The position numbers and the translations under genes are program-made. This document shows positions 24,253-36,783 of a DNA stretch of 64,000 nt, one piece after another. The stretch's first letter is position 1. Every line of letters begins with the position of its first letter. The DNA comes from Caprella mutica (taxonomy: Eukaryota; Arthropoda; Malacostraca; Amphipoda; Caprellidae): assembly GCA_947561585.1 (NCBI GenBank), contig CANNZV010000327.1, positions 248,001 to 312,000 on the forward strand, given 5' to 3'. The notes below the pieces were generated by a model. It was not told the origin of the DNA. It did no database searches and worked only from the letters and a program-made list of their open reading frames with translations.

Positions 24253-25646
24253 CGTAACGGAAAGATTCACTGGAAGTAGAATAATAAGCTACACGGTAGT
24301 ACACCGTATGTAGTGGAGACTGTAGATAGAATATAGAAACGCATTTATTAATTTGTAGACATCTTTTAAAAACTACTATTAACTTGAAATTGAAATAAAG
24401 TCTCTTTCATTTAAAATATTCTGGTTATTCATTATTTTCAAATCTATTTAATTTTTCTCTCTATGAATAAAACCATTTCTTATGATAGACTCTCACTTTG
24501 AAATGAAATATTTTATGTATATGATAATCTCTAACTACATTATTATTTAATCAATATACCGAATATTCAATAAAAGTATCTTTTATAATAAATTCCCGAC
24601 ATCAAACATAGGATGAATAAATTATTCTACGAACCAATTTAAGGACAACAAAAATATTCCCATTGAACTTTTCAGTAGAAATGCAAGGGGGAAGTTACGA
24701 GTTATTGGATGGTTCTACTTATTGGACAATATTGTAGGGGAAATATATGATTTATGTTATTTAAATTAATTTTAATTGGTATTCACGATATCTGCAGTAA
24801 ACATGGATGCAAATAAAATTAATTATTATTATTGTTCACCACTACCTTGCATGATTGAAAAAAATTGAATCGTTAATTAAACTGGGACCTTTGCCTTATA
24901 TTGATACTAGCATTGAAAAGAGTTTTTCTGAATAATTTTATCATCCATTGTATACATTAAATCTCTTCAATTTTTCTGTGATGATTCATCAAGTTTTTCG
25001 AATGATATTTATTAATATTCAGAGTTGGTAAATTTAAAAATATGCTTTTAAATATAAATTTAAAAATAGATAAAATAATATTAAAGAGAGATAGTTGGAA
25101 TAAATATTCCGAATGTGTATATTAATATCTATATTTTTAATCAATTAATTGAGAGAAATTTATTTTTAGTCTGGCTTTATCAAAATATGAAACTTAATTT
25201 TTTCAAAATCATCTACAAATAAATCTGAGTTCTAAATAAAATAATGTTGTATTCAAATGATTATTCATCTCCTTTTGCATTAGTAATAATAACTCTAATT
25301 GCATAGTTTTTGTGTAAATATATCCCCATACTGTATAATATAAAAACAATATTAGTAACACCTCTCCCCCATGCAGCTTATATTAAAATATGTGAAAGTA
25401 CCGTAGATTTACGTGATGTCACAGCCAATTTGTATTTACGGAGAGAAAGAGAAAAAGATAGAGAGAGAGAGGAAAGTAATCAAAGGAAAGAGAAGAGGGG
25501 AACTAAGAAATTAAATCCGAAGAGAGGGAGAGAGACAAATGCTGGGGAAAAAATAATGAACAGTATTGTCTGAATGAATTAAATAAGAAGTAATGAGGTG
25601 TAGTACTGTAAAACAAATATATGGAACATGTTATGAAATTAGGTAA
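24253..25646. other. Unannotated AT-rich stretch
   Basis: No supported gene. AAGTTACGAGTTATTGGATG at about 24,692 is an isolated arm of the GGGTAAGTTCC hairpin family. A GA-rich tract (25,440-25,545) explains the basic 87-codon frame there. Confidence 0.5.
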
Positions 25647-25652
25647 CTTTAA

Positions 25653-26194
25653 CCCTAATGAGTTTGACGTGTGTTTTTTAGGCACATCTTTTTTCAATTA
25701 CTTTATATCTTTCATGTCATTCGTTTAAATTTACTGGCCTTTCTTGATATTGTTCCTACATACATATCAAATATATTTTTGTATTAAAAAATTTAAAAAA
25801 AATTTGTATCGTCGTAAATCCCCGTAAATCACGAAAATTATGGAATTAATTGTACTTTGATGACGTTTGGCATCCTAGAGATACAGTTTGGTTAGCCAAT
25901 ACGCACTAATTTGTTCACATTTTCATCAAAAACAGATACATAAGCGACCTATGATTGACTCACACTCCGCCCAATCACAGATCTGGTCTCTCAGTTGCCA
26001 ATGTCTTAAATACTGATGTATTTATTTCTTCTTATATGTTCTATAATTTTACTTGAAATTTGGTACACGTTAGTCTAGAATATATACTAACATTTTGTAA
26101 AAAATACAACACCGTATGTTTATAAATAAGACATGTGTTTTTTTAACACATAGTCAAACTCTCCCCTTGATTTCGACAGTCAAACTCATTAGGG
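25653..26194. mobile_element. piggyBac-like MITE, family 1, copy 3 (best preserved)
   Basis: Flanked by TTAA at 25,649-25,652 and 26,195-26,198. The ends CCCTAATGAGTTTGAC and GTCAAACTCATTAGGG are perfect 16-bp inverted repeats. Inverted relative to the copies at 1080 and 18,947. 542 bp, no transposase. The perfect match even extends across the TTAA, and GTAAC lies just outside both ends. TTAA plus CCC...GGG assigns it to piggyBac-type mobilisation. Confidence 0.85.
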
Positions 26195-26749
26195 TTAAAG
26201 TAACTCTTATTAGGGAATACTATTTTAATTGTTATCATTACACAAGATATTTCAAATGAAAATATTGATTTATTCTCTAATTTCTGTTTAATTTAACATA
26301 ATACTTATTAAGAAAATATCTCCGATATGCCATGAAAAAAAAAATTATTTTATTTTTTTATTTCTATTTCATTAAAATGGAGTGTTTAATTTAAATACTC
26401 CATTCAATTATTTATTTGAAAGTTTCAACTGTCAGCTGATGATTTGTAGAGTGGAGTCAACACAGCAACAGTTGCCAATCAGTCTTTTTAATGATATTTC
26501 CTGCCAATCAAATATAATAAATAACTTTTAGGTAGTCAAATAAAGTAGCCATTAACTGGTGTTAACTTTTCTCTTTTTTCTGATATATTTGACAGTTTTC
26601 ACTGTAGTGTCTATTTAGGAGCTGTTAATTGAAATTTTGTATATCGGATGAATTTGAATAGAGTGGAGGTAATTTAAAATAGAATATCACAATGAATTAA
26701 GTATTTATTAATTAATTCATACAACAATGATGAATGTTACCGTAATTTA

Positions 26750-27334
26750 CAGTGTGGCGTAAAAGTAACTTTACACTTTTAAAAGGTTACTGAACGAAAA
26801 CCGATTAAACTATCGATATCGAATAAAAATGAATTTATAGACAAAATCTCAAAGATTTTTTTGCAGTATGTATAATGTATAAATAGACGAAGGATTTAAA
26901 AAAATTAAATGATGTCCTTCAGGTGTTCTTCGTTATTGTACAAACAAGAGCGCACTCTTGGCATAGTATTTTTGAAAAACATTTTCTAATGTAATCCTCG
27001 CTATTTAGTTAATTTCTTCAATTTTGTTGAGTTTCAACTTTTTTGGATTTCCAGACCTGTTTTTGTAAGCCTTCGATTTTGAATTTACCCCCAAAGGAAG
27101 AAGTCAATACGGGTTAAATGGAGAGATCGACCGGGCCATGAGATTTCACTGCAATATGAAATGTGGAATTAAGCAACTTGAAAATGCTTCTCTAAATGTG
27201 GCCATGGTTTCTCTGGCGGGTGTTCTTATATCTGTAATTCATATAATTCAATAAAAACTTCTAGATTTTGTCTATAAATTCATTTTTATTTGATATTTGT
27301 AGTATAAGTGTAAAGTAGCTTTTCCCCCACCCTG
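26750..27334 (-). mobile_element. Tc1/mariner-like element remnant, 585 bp
   Basis: A TA dinucleotide flanks both ends (26,748-26,749 and 27,335-27,336). The inverted ends are CAGTGTGGCGTAAAAGTAAC and, on the other strand, CAGGGTGGGGGAAAAGCTAC, both continuing into TTTACACTT. A second matched block (AATAAAAATGAATTTATAGA) extends the inverted repeat to about 90 bp. The interior retains a decayed 3' part of a DDE transposase on the minus strand. Much shorter than an autonomous element (about 1.3 kb). Confidence 0.8.
26905..27140 (-). pseudogene. Decayed C-terminal part of a Tc1/mariner-family transposase
   Basis: Read on the minus strand with stops tolerated, the order is R-S-I-S-P-F-N-P-Y-stop-L-L-P-L-G, then K-A-Y-K-N-R-S-G-N-P-K-K, and near the end T-K-N-T-stop-R-T-S-F. 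This follows the usual family order around the third catalytic acidic residue (S-P-D-x-x-P-x-D-F-x-L-W-G, then a K-x-Y-x-N-R stretch and an H-L-E-D-I-I-F-like tail). The catalytic aspartate positions and reading frame are lost. Cannot be active. Confidence 0.6.
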
Positions 27335-27336
27335 TA

Positions 27337-28627
27337 TAATACTTAATTCATACATTTCCAAATTAAATTACAAATCTATTGAATTTACTTCCAATGTTTG
27401 ACTTATGTTCTATTTAGAATATTACATTTTTTTAATCATTCTTCATATTTTCTATTAATAATTTAGAATAGAAACATTACAAATGAAACCATGGTCACTA
27501 AAATATATTCCTTTTCTACCTGAATTGTAATATTTTCTACCTGAATTGAATTGTAAACATGAGGAATCGTTGAATAATATTGCAATGAAATAAATTTTTA
27601 GTAATTCAAACATCAGAAGTGATTACCGTAGATTTTTGGTTTGATTTGGAGATATCTTAAGTATATTCACTGTTTTTTTATATTACTATTTATTTTCCAT
27701 ATTATATATATATATATATTATCTAAGATAAATTCACTTACCCCATTTTCTTGTTGAAATTCCTGAATTAATGAGAGCAATCAGGTTTAAAATTGATGTT
27801 TCTGAGTTTCAATAAAATCCTTAATATATAATAAAATATCCTTAATATACTTAAAAAGTTAAATTATTGATTAATTTGAGATTCACAATATTATTTAGTC
27901 ATTTAATGTTAAACTGACTTTGCTAAGTAATGGATGAATAAATAGTAAAACAATATATTTACAAAACAAAATACAAAATAATATGAATTAATGTAAGTAT
28001 CTCATCATTGAATTCAGTACGAGTATTCAGATTATGTGTTTGTGTGCCTTTTTATTCCTTTGTGCAATTACAGTACCATGCTGTTAAATCCACTGCAGTG
28101 AAATGCAGGTGTCGTGAACAGTTCTAATTGATCTGATGTTTGCATGTTTGATTTTGTATCATTTATTGTCATTTGAGATTTAAAAATTTAATTAAACCGC
28201 ATTATACGTTTAATTTGCTTATACTCTATTGTATTTGAATGTTTAGGTAATATAAAAGCTACACAAAATAATATAGACTATTTTGTTATTTGCTAACAAA
28301 GATTGTAGTTATATTCTTTATTATAATTTTTCTATTCCGTTATCCTTTTTTCCCCTATTTTCTGAATCACAAAAGTGTGACAAAGTGTCTTTCTCTGTTC
28401 GAAATTCGTCTGAATTTCGGCCCCAGGGGAAATTTGAACGCCTTCAAATATATTTGATATCAAATTGAAAACATCACTCAAACAATATTCCGTATGAATA
28501 ATTTCAGCAAGGTTGGTTATTGTTTGTTGGGGATAAAGTTTTTATTTTATACTAATTTGGCAGACGTTGTTTGAAATATTAAATCTATTATTAATTCATT
28601 GTTTCTCTTATCATTTGGTTGGCCATT
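27337..28627. other. Unannotated AT-rich stretch
   Basis: Contains a (TA)n run near 27,703-27,719 and a small direct duplication of TTTCTACCTGAATTG near 27,517-27,550. No supported gene; the 61-codon frame at 28,283 is not recognisable. Confidence 0.5.
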
Positions 28628-28629
28628 GA

Positions 28630-28845
28630 ACATACCAATCTAAATCTTCTATGGTCAAACCATAAAATCATAAATGGTCAAACAATAAAAATCTATGGTC
28701 AAACAATATGGTCAAACCAGAAACCATATGGTCAAACAAGAAACCATATGGTCAAACAAGAAACCATATGGTCAAACAAGAAACAATATGGTCAAACAAG
28801 AAACAATATGGTCAAACAAGAAACAATATGGTCAAACCATAAAAC
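28630..28845. repeat. 20-bp minisatellite, about 9 copies
   Basis: Unit ATGGTCAAACAAGAAACCAT, nearly perfect in the centre (28,695-28,840) and degenerate to the left. Reading frames here reflect the repeat. Confidence 0.95.
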
Positions 28846-29089
28846 CACAAAAGAATACTAAGGTGTCTTATATTTTCTCTTTTACACACCCAAGTGCATC
28901 AATTGAGAACATTGAAAGAAGTAAAAAATATACCAATGTTATAAACACTTATATTTTTTTCCGTATTCTATATCTTTATTCTCTATTTTTTGTTATTAAG
29001 GCACATCTTACGCATTTATTTTTGTATGTTTCAAGGAATTATCCGATAAATTCTTTTCCAATATTTATCATATTCGCTTAATTATCTTT

Positions 29090-29580
29090 GTCCCACACTC
29101 TCTGATTTATTAATTATCCCTCATCCTCTTTTTCTATTTATCTCACCTTTTCCTATATTCATATTTCTAAAACTAATTAATCAACTTTCATAAAAATCTC
29201 CACATTTATCATCTTGTCCTACACACCTCTTTTCTTTATCACCTTTCCTTCCATCCCTTCTTTTTCAATCCTCAATTTTCACACATACTTACCACACTTA
29301 ATACCTACCACTCTTCCATTTTGTTATTCCCCATCCTATTTTCCTCCTTATTATGTCATTCTTTTCTAATTTACCTCAGATGTCCTACATTCATCTGCCA
29401 CTTCCTCAACCTTTATCACCCCGTCCGTGTACCTGTTATCAATTTTGAATCCCTTCCCTCTTTACCCCCCCCCCCCTGCCAAGGACCAATCCCCCCACTA
29501 GTTCAAATTCCCCCCCCCCCCTCACTTGACCCCCATTGCTACCTTCCAATCCTCTACTTCCGAATTGCAAAAGTCACTCC
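29090..29580. repeat. Pyrimidine-rich tract with two poly-C runs
   Basis: Strongly C/T-biased plus strand with poly-C runs near 29,465 and 29,510. Simple-sequence DNA; the proline-rich 87-codon frame is a product of it. Confidence 0.7.
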
Positions 29581-29648
29581 TTAACCTCTTAATTCAACCG
29601 AGGAAAGAAATTGGTTACATGCTTAGAGTTTGAGAGGAATAGTAATTG

Positions 29649-30026
29649 GCTCTGATAGTACATCATCACAGTGACTCTTTTCTCTGATAGTACATCATCA
29701 CAGTGACTCTTTCCTCTGAAAGTAAATCATCACAATGACTTTTTTCTCTGATAGTACATCATCACAGTGACTCCTTTCTTTAATAGTACATCATCACAGT
29801 GACTCTTTTCTCTGATAGTACATCATCACAGTGACTCTTTCCTCTGATAGTAAATCATCACAGTGACTCTTTTATCTGATAGTAAATCATCACAGTGACT
29901 CTTCTATCTGATAGTACATCATCACAGTGACTCTTTTCTCTGATAGTACATCATCACAGTAACTCTTTTCTCTGATGGTAAATTATCACAGTGACTCTTT
30001 TCTCTGATAGTACATCATCACAGTGA
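29649..30026. repeat. 32-bp minisatellite, about 12 copies (first block)
   Basis: Unit GTGACTCTTTTCTCTGATAG then TACATCATCACA. The same unit returns at 32,627-32,727, beyond two other arrays. Confidence 0.95.
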
Positions 30027-30673
30027 AGTGGATAATCTCTTCATGTCATTTTTTTACCGAATTCATCGAATTCTTACTTTAAATTCTTGCAGAACTTTTA
30101 TGTGGCACCTCAGTAGGTGAAGCCACTTAATTATCTGAAAACTGCTAGGTACTGTTCGTGTCATACTGTATCTATCTATTGTATATTTAGTACCATGATC
30201 TTGTGTCTTTAATTCTGTTGTTGGAAAGTAGTTCCAAAATATTCATGTCCTACTGTAAATGTCTGTGATTTTGATGGTTGGTTAGATTTGGTAATTGGGT
30301 TGAAAAGGTTCAAAAGTTGCATTTAGCTCAAATATTAGTTCTTAGTCATGTACGGAACATACAGTTCGTTTTCCTTGTAACTTGTTTGAAATCTATTCGC
30401 AGGTAAATTCATTTCGATTCTGTTAGTGCACTGTCATTTTATTAGATAATATTTAGTCAATTTGCAGAATACAGCTTGTGAATATTTAATTTTCCACTTA
30501 TGTTTCAGGCTGTTAATTTCACAATAATCCCAAACTGAGAAATTCCTAAGACTCTAGTAAATGGATTGTTTCGTAAATTACCTGTGATTGTGTAACTACC
30601 ATACTTCCAGTGATAGAGTAACTAATACTATTGCTAACTGTGATTGTGTGACTATACCTACCGGTGGTAGTGT

Positions 30674-31585
30674 AACTTCCGTACCTGAGATATCGTGCCT
30701 ACTTACCTGAGATATCGTGCCTACTTACCTGAGATATCGTGCCTACTTACCTGAGATATCGTGCCTACTTACCTGAGATATCGTGCCTACTTACCTGAGA
30801 TATCATGACTACTTACCTGAGATATCGTGCCTACTTACCTGAGATATCGTGCCTACTTACCTGAGATATCGTGCCTACTTACCTGAGATATCGTGCCTAC
30901 TTACCTGAGATATCGTGCCTACTTACCTGAGATATCGTGCCTACTTACCTGAGATGTCGTGCCTACTTACCTGAGATATCGTGCCTACTTACCTGAGATA
31001 TCGTGCCTACTTACCTGAGATATCATGACTACTTACCTGAGATATCGTGCCTACTTACCTGAGATATCGTGCCTACTTACCTGAGATATCGTGCCTACTT
31101 ACCTGAGATATCGTGCCTACTTACCTGAGATATCATGACTACTTACCTGAGATATCGTGCCTACTTACCTGAGATATCGTGCCTACTTACCTGAGATATC
31201 GTGCCTACTTACCTGAGATATCGTGCCTACTTACCTGAGATATCGTGCCTACTTACCTGAGATATCATGACTACTTACCTGAGATATCGTGCCTACTTAC
31301 CTGAGATATCGTGCCTACTTACCTGAGATATCGTGCCTACTTTCCTGAGATATCGTGCCTACTTACCTGAGATGTCGTGCCTACTTACCTGAGATGTCGT
31401 GCCTACTTACCTGAGATGTCGTGCCTACTTACCTGAGATATCGTGCCTACTTACCTGAGATATCGTGCCTACTTTCCTGAGATATCGTGCCTACTTACCT
31501 GAGATATCATGACTACTTACCTGAGATATCGTGCCTACTTACCTGAGATATCGTGCCTACTTTCCTGAGATATCGTGCCTACTTA
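30674..31585. repeat. 22-bp minisatellite, about 41 copies
   Basis: Unit ACTTACCTGAGATATCGTGC plus CT. Variant units with ATCATGACT start at 30,801, 31,021, 31,131, 31,263 and 31,505, i.e. spaced by exact multiples of 22, so the array has grown by whole-unit and block duplication without indels. It passes directly into the 24-bp array. Confidence 0.97.
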
Positions 31586-32325
31586 CTTGATTTATACGTA
31601 TTATGCTTTCTTGATTTATACGTATTATGCTTTCTTGATTTATACGTATTATGCTTTCTTGATTTATACGTATTATGCTTTCTTGATTTATACGTATTAT
31701 GCTTTCTTGATTTATACGTATTATGCTTTCTTGATTTATACGTATTATGCTTTCTTGATTTATACGTATTATGCTTTCTTGATTTATACGTATTATGCTT
31801 TCTTGATTTATACGTATTATGCTTTCTTGATTTATACGTATTATGCTTTCTTGATTTATACGTATTATGCTTTCTTGATTTATACGTATTATGCTTTCTT
31901 GATTTATACGTATTATGCTTTCTTGATTTATACGTATTATGCTTTCTTGATTTATACGTATTATGCTTTCTTGATTTATACGTATTATGCTTTCTTGATT
32001 TATACGTATTATGCTTTCTTGATTTATACGTATTATGCTTTCTTGATTTATACGTATTATGCTTTCTTGATTTATACGTATTATGCTTTCTTGATTTATA
32101 CGTACTATGCTTTCTTGATTTATACGTACTATGCTTTCTTGATTTATACGTACTATGCTTTCTTGATTTATACGTACTATGCTTTCTTGATTTATACGTA
32201 CTATGCTTTCTTGATTTATACGTACTATGCTTTCTTGATTTATACTTACTATGCTTTCTTGATTTATACGTACTATGCTTTCTTGATTTATACGTACTAT
32301 GCTTTCTTGATTTATACGTACTCTA
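31586..32325. repeat. 24-bp minisatellite, about 30 copies
   Basis: Unit TCTTGATTTATACGTATTAT plus GCTT. Left units all read TACGTATTATG; from about 32,101 onward they read TACGTACTATG. The 24-bp period keeps two plus frames open (259 and 318 codons), one repeating an 8-residue C-F-L-D-L-Y-V-L motif. Not called as a gene. Confidence 0.97.
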
Positions 32326-32626
32326 TTCTTAATAAAGATTTATTTGAGTTATTATATAGCCCTTTCTATCAATTTTGGGTATCTTTAATTATTCGTAAAT
32401 ATTTTGTGTGTTTGTGTTGGTTGAATGCGGTGTGTTTGTTTAACTGTGTAATAAAACTTATAAGAATATCTTTTTTTATTTTTGTCCTCCCCGTTCACTG
32501 TGTATTTCTGCTGAGTCCTTTGCAAAACTAAATGTAAATGTTTAGCGAACTAATCCTTAGTGGCAATAGTAGATTTCAGTCTAATAAACTAGAGCCGTTA
32601 TCTTTGATGGCTATGTTCTGCCACTA

Positions 32627-32727
32627 CAACAGTGACTCATTTCTCTGATAGTACATCATCACAGTGACTCTTTTCTCTGAGAGTACATCATTACAGTGAC
32701 TCTTTTCTCTGATAGTACATCACAACA
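32627..32727. repeat. 32-bp minisatellite, 3 copies (second block)
   Basis: Same unit as at 29,649-30,026 and in the same orientation, separated from it by 2.6 kb that includes the 22-bp and 24-bp arrays. Confidence 0.9.
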
Positions 32728-32959
32728 CTGAGTCAGAATCTCGTCAAATTGAGTTTTGTTGAAATATTTTAAACTTTATCGCTGTTGTTCTCTCCGATTT
32801 TACATGTTCATTGTCAGCATGTTCTGTCTAAGTGAAAACTGGAGCCTTTTACAAAACCAGACTTATTTTGTTATGAATCATAACACACACACTGTTCATA
32901 TTTGTTAGATAAAAAAGGTTTAGAAATATAGTCTATTGTTGAGGCTCATCTTAGATATT

Positions 32960-33095
32960 ACAATTTGTTTTGATATATTTACCCTGTCTATTGAAGATGC
33001 ACAACATGTTTTAATCTAGTTACCCTACTTATTGTAAATGTACAATACGTTTTCATCTTTTTACCCTGTTTATTGTAGATGTAATATGTGTTTAC
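32960..33095. repeat. About 50-bp repeat, 3 diverged copies
   Basis: Each copy carries TTTACCCTGTYTATTGWAGA followed by a variable TGYACAATAYGTTTTMATC. Short and decayed. Confidence 0.6.
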
Positions 33096-33099
33096 CTGT

Positions 33100-34880
33100 A
33101 TCTTTCCTATCTATTAGATTTAGTACTCCATACATATCTCTCTTCATAAATCAGCAGTTCTTAACATCCCTCTGACAAATTTACTAGTTCATGTCTCTCA
33201 GAGCGATAAATGCAAGTAAGATGTCTATCAGGCAATTTGATAGGCACTTGATTAGATTTGGGCAAATGATATCCTCTGGCATTGCATCTAGGACGCCAAT
33301 TGACAAAAAGAAAGGTAGAATCGGCAGGTATTATTGTCATTACGTAAATACTGATCAATTTTTATCGTAAAATATCATAACTTCAGATAATTGCTAAGCG
33401 ATAAAGAAGGGAAGGATTATTGTTGTCCATAATGGTGAATATTGAGAGTGTTTTATGATTTACATTTTTACTTTTCGTAAATCTCAGACGAAAGAATATA
33501 ATCTGTCTCACATTTATTGTAAATTGAAATAGGATTTCGTCTAATAATTTCTGGTCTTAGATAGATGATCTTTCTATTATCGTTTATAATCACTGATATA
33601 AAACTGTCAATTAGTGAGTATAATATAGCTATAGTGAATTGGTTTCATTATTGACACAAAAAGTTATGATTTGAATATATTTATTCATATGTCTAGTTTA
33701 GATCATATGTTACTTTACGAATATTTCATTTTTGGTATATCTAACATTTTAGCTAATCAAATTTTGGAATTAGAAAACTTTCTTTAAATTTGTGTTTTTT
33801 AATGTAATTTTGATTTATTTAAATTTTTTCAATTCAAACAAAAATTCATACTTCTAATTCTAGATTTAATTTCCAATCATAAAAATAATTTCAAATCAAA
33901 ACCTCCATATAATATATTATCATATTTCAAATTTAAGATCTTTTATTTTATAAAATCTAATCGAAATATTATTTTTAATCTACTAAAAGGGTACTGGAAT
34001 TGATATTAAATCTAATAACAAAACACTTCTCCACACCGCATCCTCATTTTCCACATTAATAATTCATGGAGTCGAGTGTAGCAATCGCAACTATTAGAAA
34101 TAAAGCAAAGAAACACGAGGTAATAAAGTAGCGACACTTAAATCGCACGGGAACTCCTAATGAAATTATTGCCCGAGTTGAGACGATAATTGAATCGGCT
34201 GTTGAGAGTTGCCACAAGTCGCTACTGTTTCAATTCACTAGTTGAGAGTTGCAAGAAGTCGCTACTGATTCAATTCACTATGTAGGGCGATATCTTAATT
34301 ATCAGGAACTTCTTCATTGTCGATCAAGAAAAAAATAAAAATAATAACCATTATTTTACTCGCTATTACATTTAAGTTTTTCTATTTTTGTACCGACAAA
34401 AACGCGTACCCTAGTATTTGGGAATTGGAAAATGTATCAAAAGGGAAATGGCAATCTACAAAAGACGTAATTACAATTCTTCATCGAGTTATCTTGTTAT
34501 GAATCAATCAGAAAATAAATGTCATAGTACTTTGATTCTGTAATTTGCTGAAGCTTTGAGTTGTATTGTTTAAGATAAAATTACTATAACTGAATCGATG
34601 TGAATAATAGACCAACTACTATTTCATACGAGAATGCATTGACTGTATCTCAATAGTTCTTGTCACGATTACATATTACTTTCACTGCAAAATATATATA
34701 TTAATATATGATGAAATTGATTATGCTGCCACAATACTAATTATTGAGTGTCCGAATGTATATAAATCAATACGAATCTTAAATACATGCTAATAAAATA
34801 TTCCTTCAATTTAGAAGCAATAGGATATATACATAGCTTCCAAAGACCATAAGTCAGGATATACTTCAGTAATTGGCTAC
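33100..34880. other. Unannotated stretch with one small tandem duplication
   Basis: AT-rich, no supported gene. A 40-bp direct duplication at about 34,199-34,280 carries GTTGAGAGTTGCCACAAGTC. A 65-codon minus frame at 33,161-33,358 has a non-repetitive, fairly balanced composition (W-R-P-R-C-N-A-R-G) but no domain I can name. Confidence 0.45.
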
Positions 34881-34895
34881 TTTTGATGTGGATCC

Positions 34896-35280
34896 CTACT
34901 CCTCTGATTCAGTTCTTGTCATTCTCCTCTGCCTCAGTTCTTGTCATTCTCCTCTTGCTCAGTTCTTATCATTCTCCTCTTGCTAATCTCTTTTCTTTCT
35001 CCTCTGGTTTCGTTCTCGAGATTTTACTCTGGCTAAGATCTAGTCATTTTCCTCTGACTCAGTTATTCTTTCATTCTCCTGTGAGTTTCAGTTTTTGTCA
35101 TTCTCCTGTGCCACATTTTTGTCATTCTATTCTGGCTCAGTTCTTATCATTCTCCTCTGTCTCAGTTCTTGTCATTCTCCTCTTGCTCAGTTCTCTTCAT
35201 TTCCCTCTGTCTCAGTTCTTGTCATTCTCCTCTGTCTGAGTTCTGTTCATTTCCCTCTGGCTCAGTTCTTGGCCACCAAT
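34896..35280. repeat. 25-bp minisatellite, about 15 diverged copies
   Basis: Unit TCAGTTCTTGTCATTCTCCT plus CTGNC, with substitutions and occasional indels. The 118-codon plus frame reflects the pyrimidine-rich unit. Confidence 0.9.
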
Positions 35281-36037
35281 CTGTTCCTGTGAGATTAATT
35301 GAATTTCCTGCCAATTTGCTTTGAGAGACCAAGAGCAAAGACTTTGGCAATGATAGGAGATGTTGGGGATGTTAATTGAGGTGTGGTTTCGAAATAAATG
35401 GAATTAGTATCACTAGTTAAATATTTATTTGAAGCTATTCAATGTATGCAAATTCAAAATCTCCCTGAATGGAAGCTCTATAATCATAGAAGTATATTTT
35501 CTATATTATATGCTGACACTAATAAACTGACGGACAAGCTATAGAAATAAATTGGTAAAGAATGGTAGTTTGTTGATGAGAACATAAAACACACAATCCC
35601 CACGCCCTACTCTAATTTCCTATAACAAGAGAAATTTTCAGGTGAATGATTCATAAATGGTAATTAAATGAAAAGATATATATTATCAAAACTTCTCGAC
35701 AGGGTTATTAATATTAGTTTACAACACACTTTCTAAAACAGTAATTAACTGAATGCCATTTTCATTAACTTTCTTCATACTACAAACAGAGTAACTTGTT
35801 TCATTTCCTCTGTAATAATTCTCACAAAAATACAGAGTACTTCTTAAAGCTTTCATCCAATTAACTGCTGTAAATCTCCGGAAATCCTCTTTGGGCCCCA
35901 GGTACCTAGGCTAACACTCCAGAGTACTCCAATCCAGTCTCTTCTGGTAGGTATTCCCTTCTCAAAGTGTTTACATTCTTCAATGGGAGGCGAGAGAGCT
36001 AATCACATTTATTTGAATCACTTAAAGGACCTGCAAT

Positions 36038-36165
36038 TTGCATCACATCAAGACCACGATATGAAGGAAACGAAGACCATTTGCATCACATCATCACCAT
36101 GAGATGAAAGAAAAGAAGACCATTTGCATCACATCAACACAATGAGATGAAAGAAAAAGGTAAAT
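36038..36165. repeat. About 50-bp repeat, 2.5 copies
   Basis: Units contain GAAGACCATTTGCATCACAT and ATGAGATGAAAGAAA, with decay outward to about 36,260. Confidence 0.7.
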
Positions 36166-36783
36166 TGTACCACGAGAAAAAATAAGAGAAGATCATTTAG
36201 AATTTGTGAAGACCAGCAAAAGAATACTATTTGTATCTACAAAGGCCACTACACGAGAAGATCATTTGTAGAATGCATTATAATACCTTTTAACACATTA
36301 AAAAAGTATTATTTAAAATTAATTATTTCAATTTAATTAATGATTGAATATTAGTATTATTACTATTTAAGATTGGCATTGTAACAACTGCGATGGAATC
36401 TTGTTTTTTACTTTTAAAAGGGTGTAATTCTCAGAAAAACATGCATTGAATGACAATTCAGGAATAGCAACGCCCAATAAAAAGCCTTATATCAATAGAA
36501 ACTAATACGACTGATTAGCTGAATTTCATACTCTAATATTGTTGGGAAGTTAACAGTGCTATTTAATAATAAAACTGTCTAGTAAATTTTATCTTTATTT
36601 CGTCAAAGGAAATATCTTCTTGAGGTATAGTTAACTTGGCTAATTGTATTTCATACTCTAGCATTGTTCATAAGTTAACAATGTCATTGAATAATAACAT
36701 TCAATGACTAATAGTTTAATTATCTTTTTAAGATGTCAACATTCATCTGTTGGGATTTCTTTTACACAATCTATAGTCTATAC

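Noticed and set aside
31553..32531. Two overlapping plus-strand frames of 259 and 318 codons
   Set aside because: They translate a 24-bp minisatellite; both frames stay open because the period is a multiple of three and the unit has no stop in them.
33161..33358. 65-codon minus frame with balanced composition
   Set aside because: Looks protein-like but matches no family I know and has no exon context; noted only in the spacer entry.
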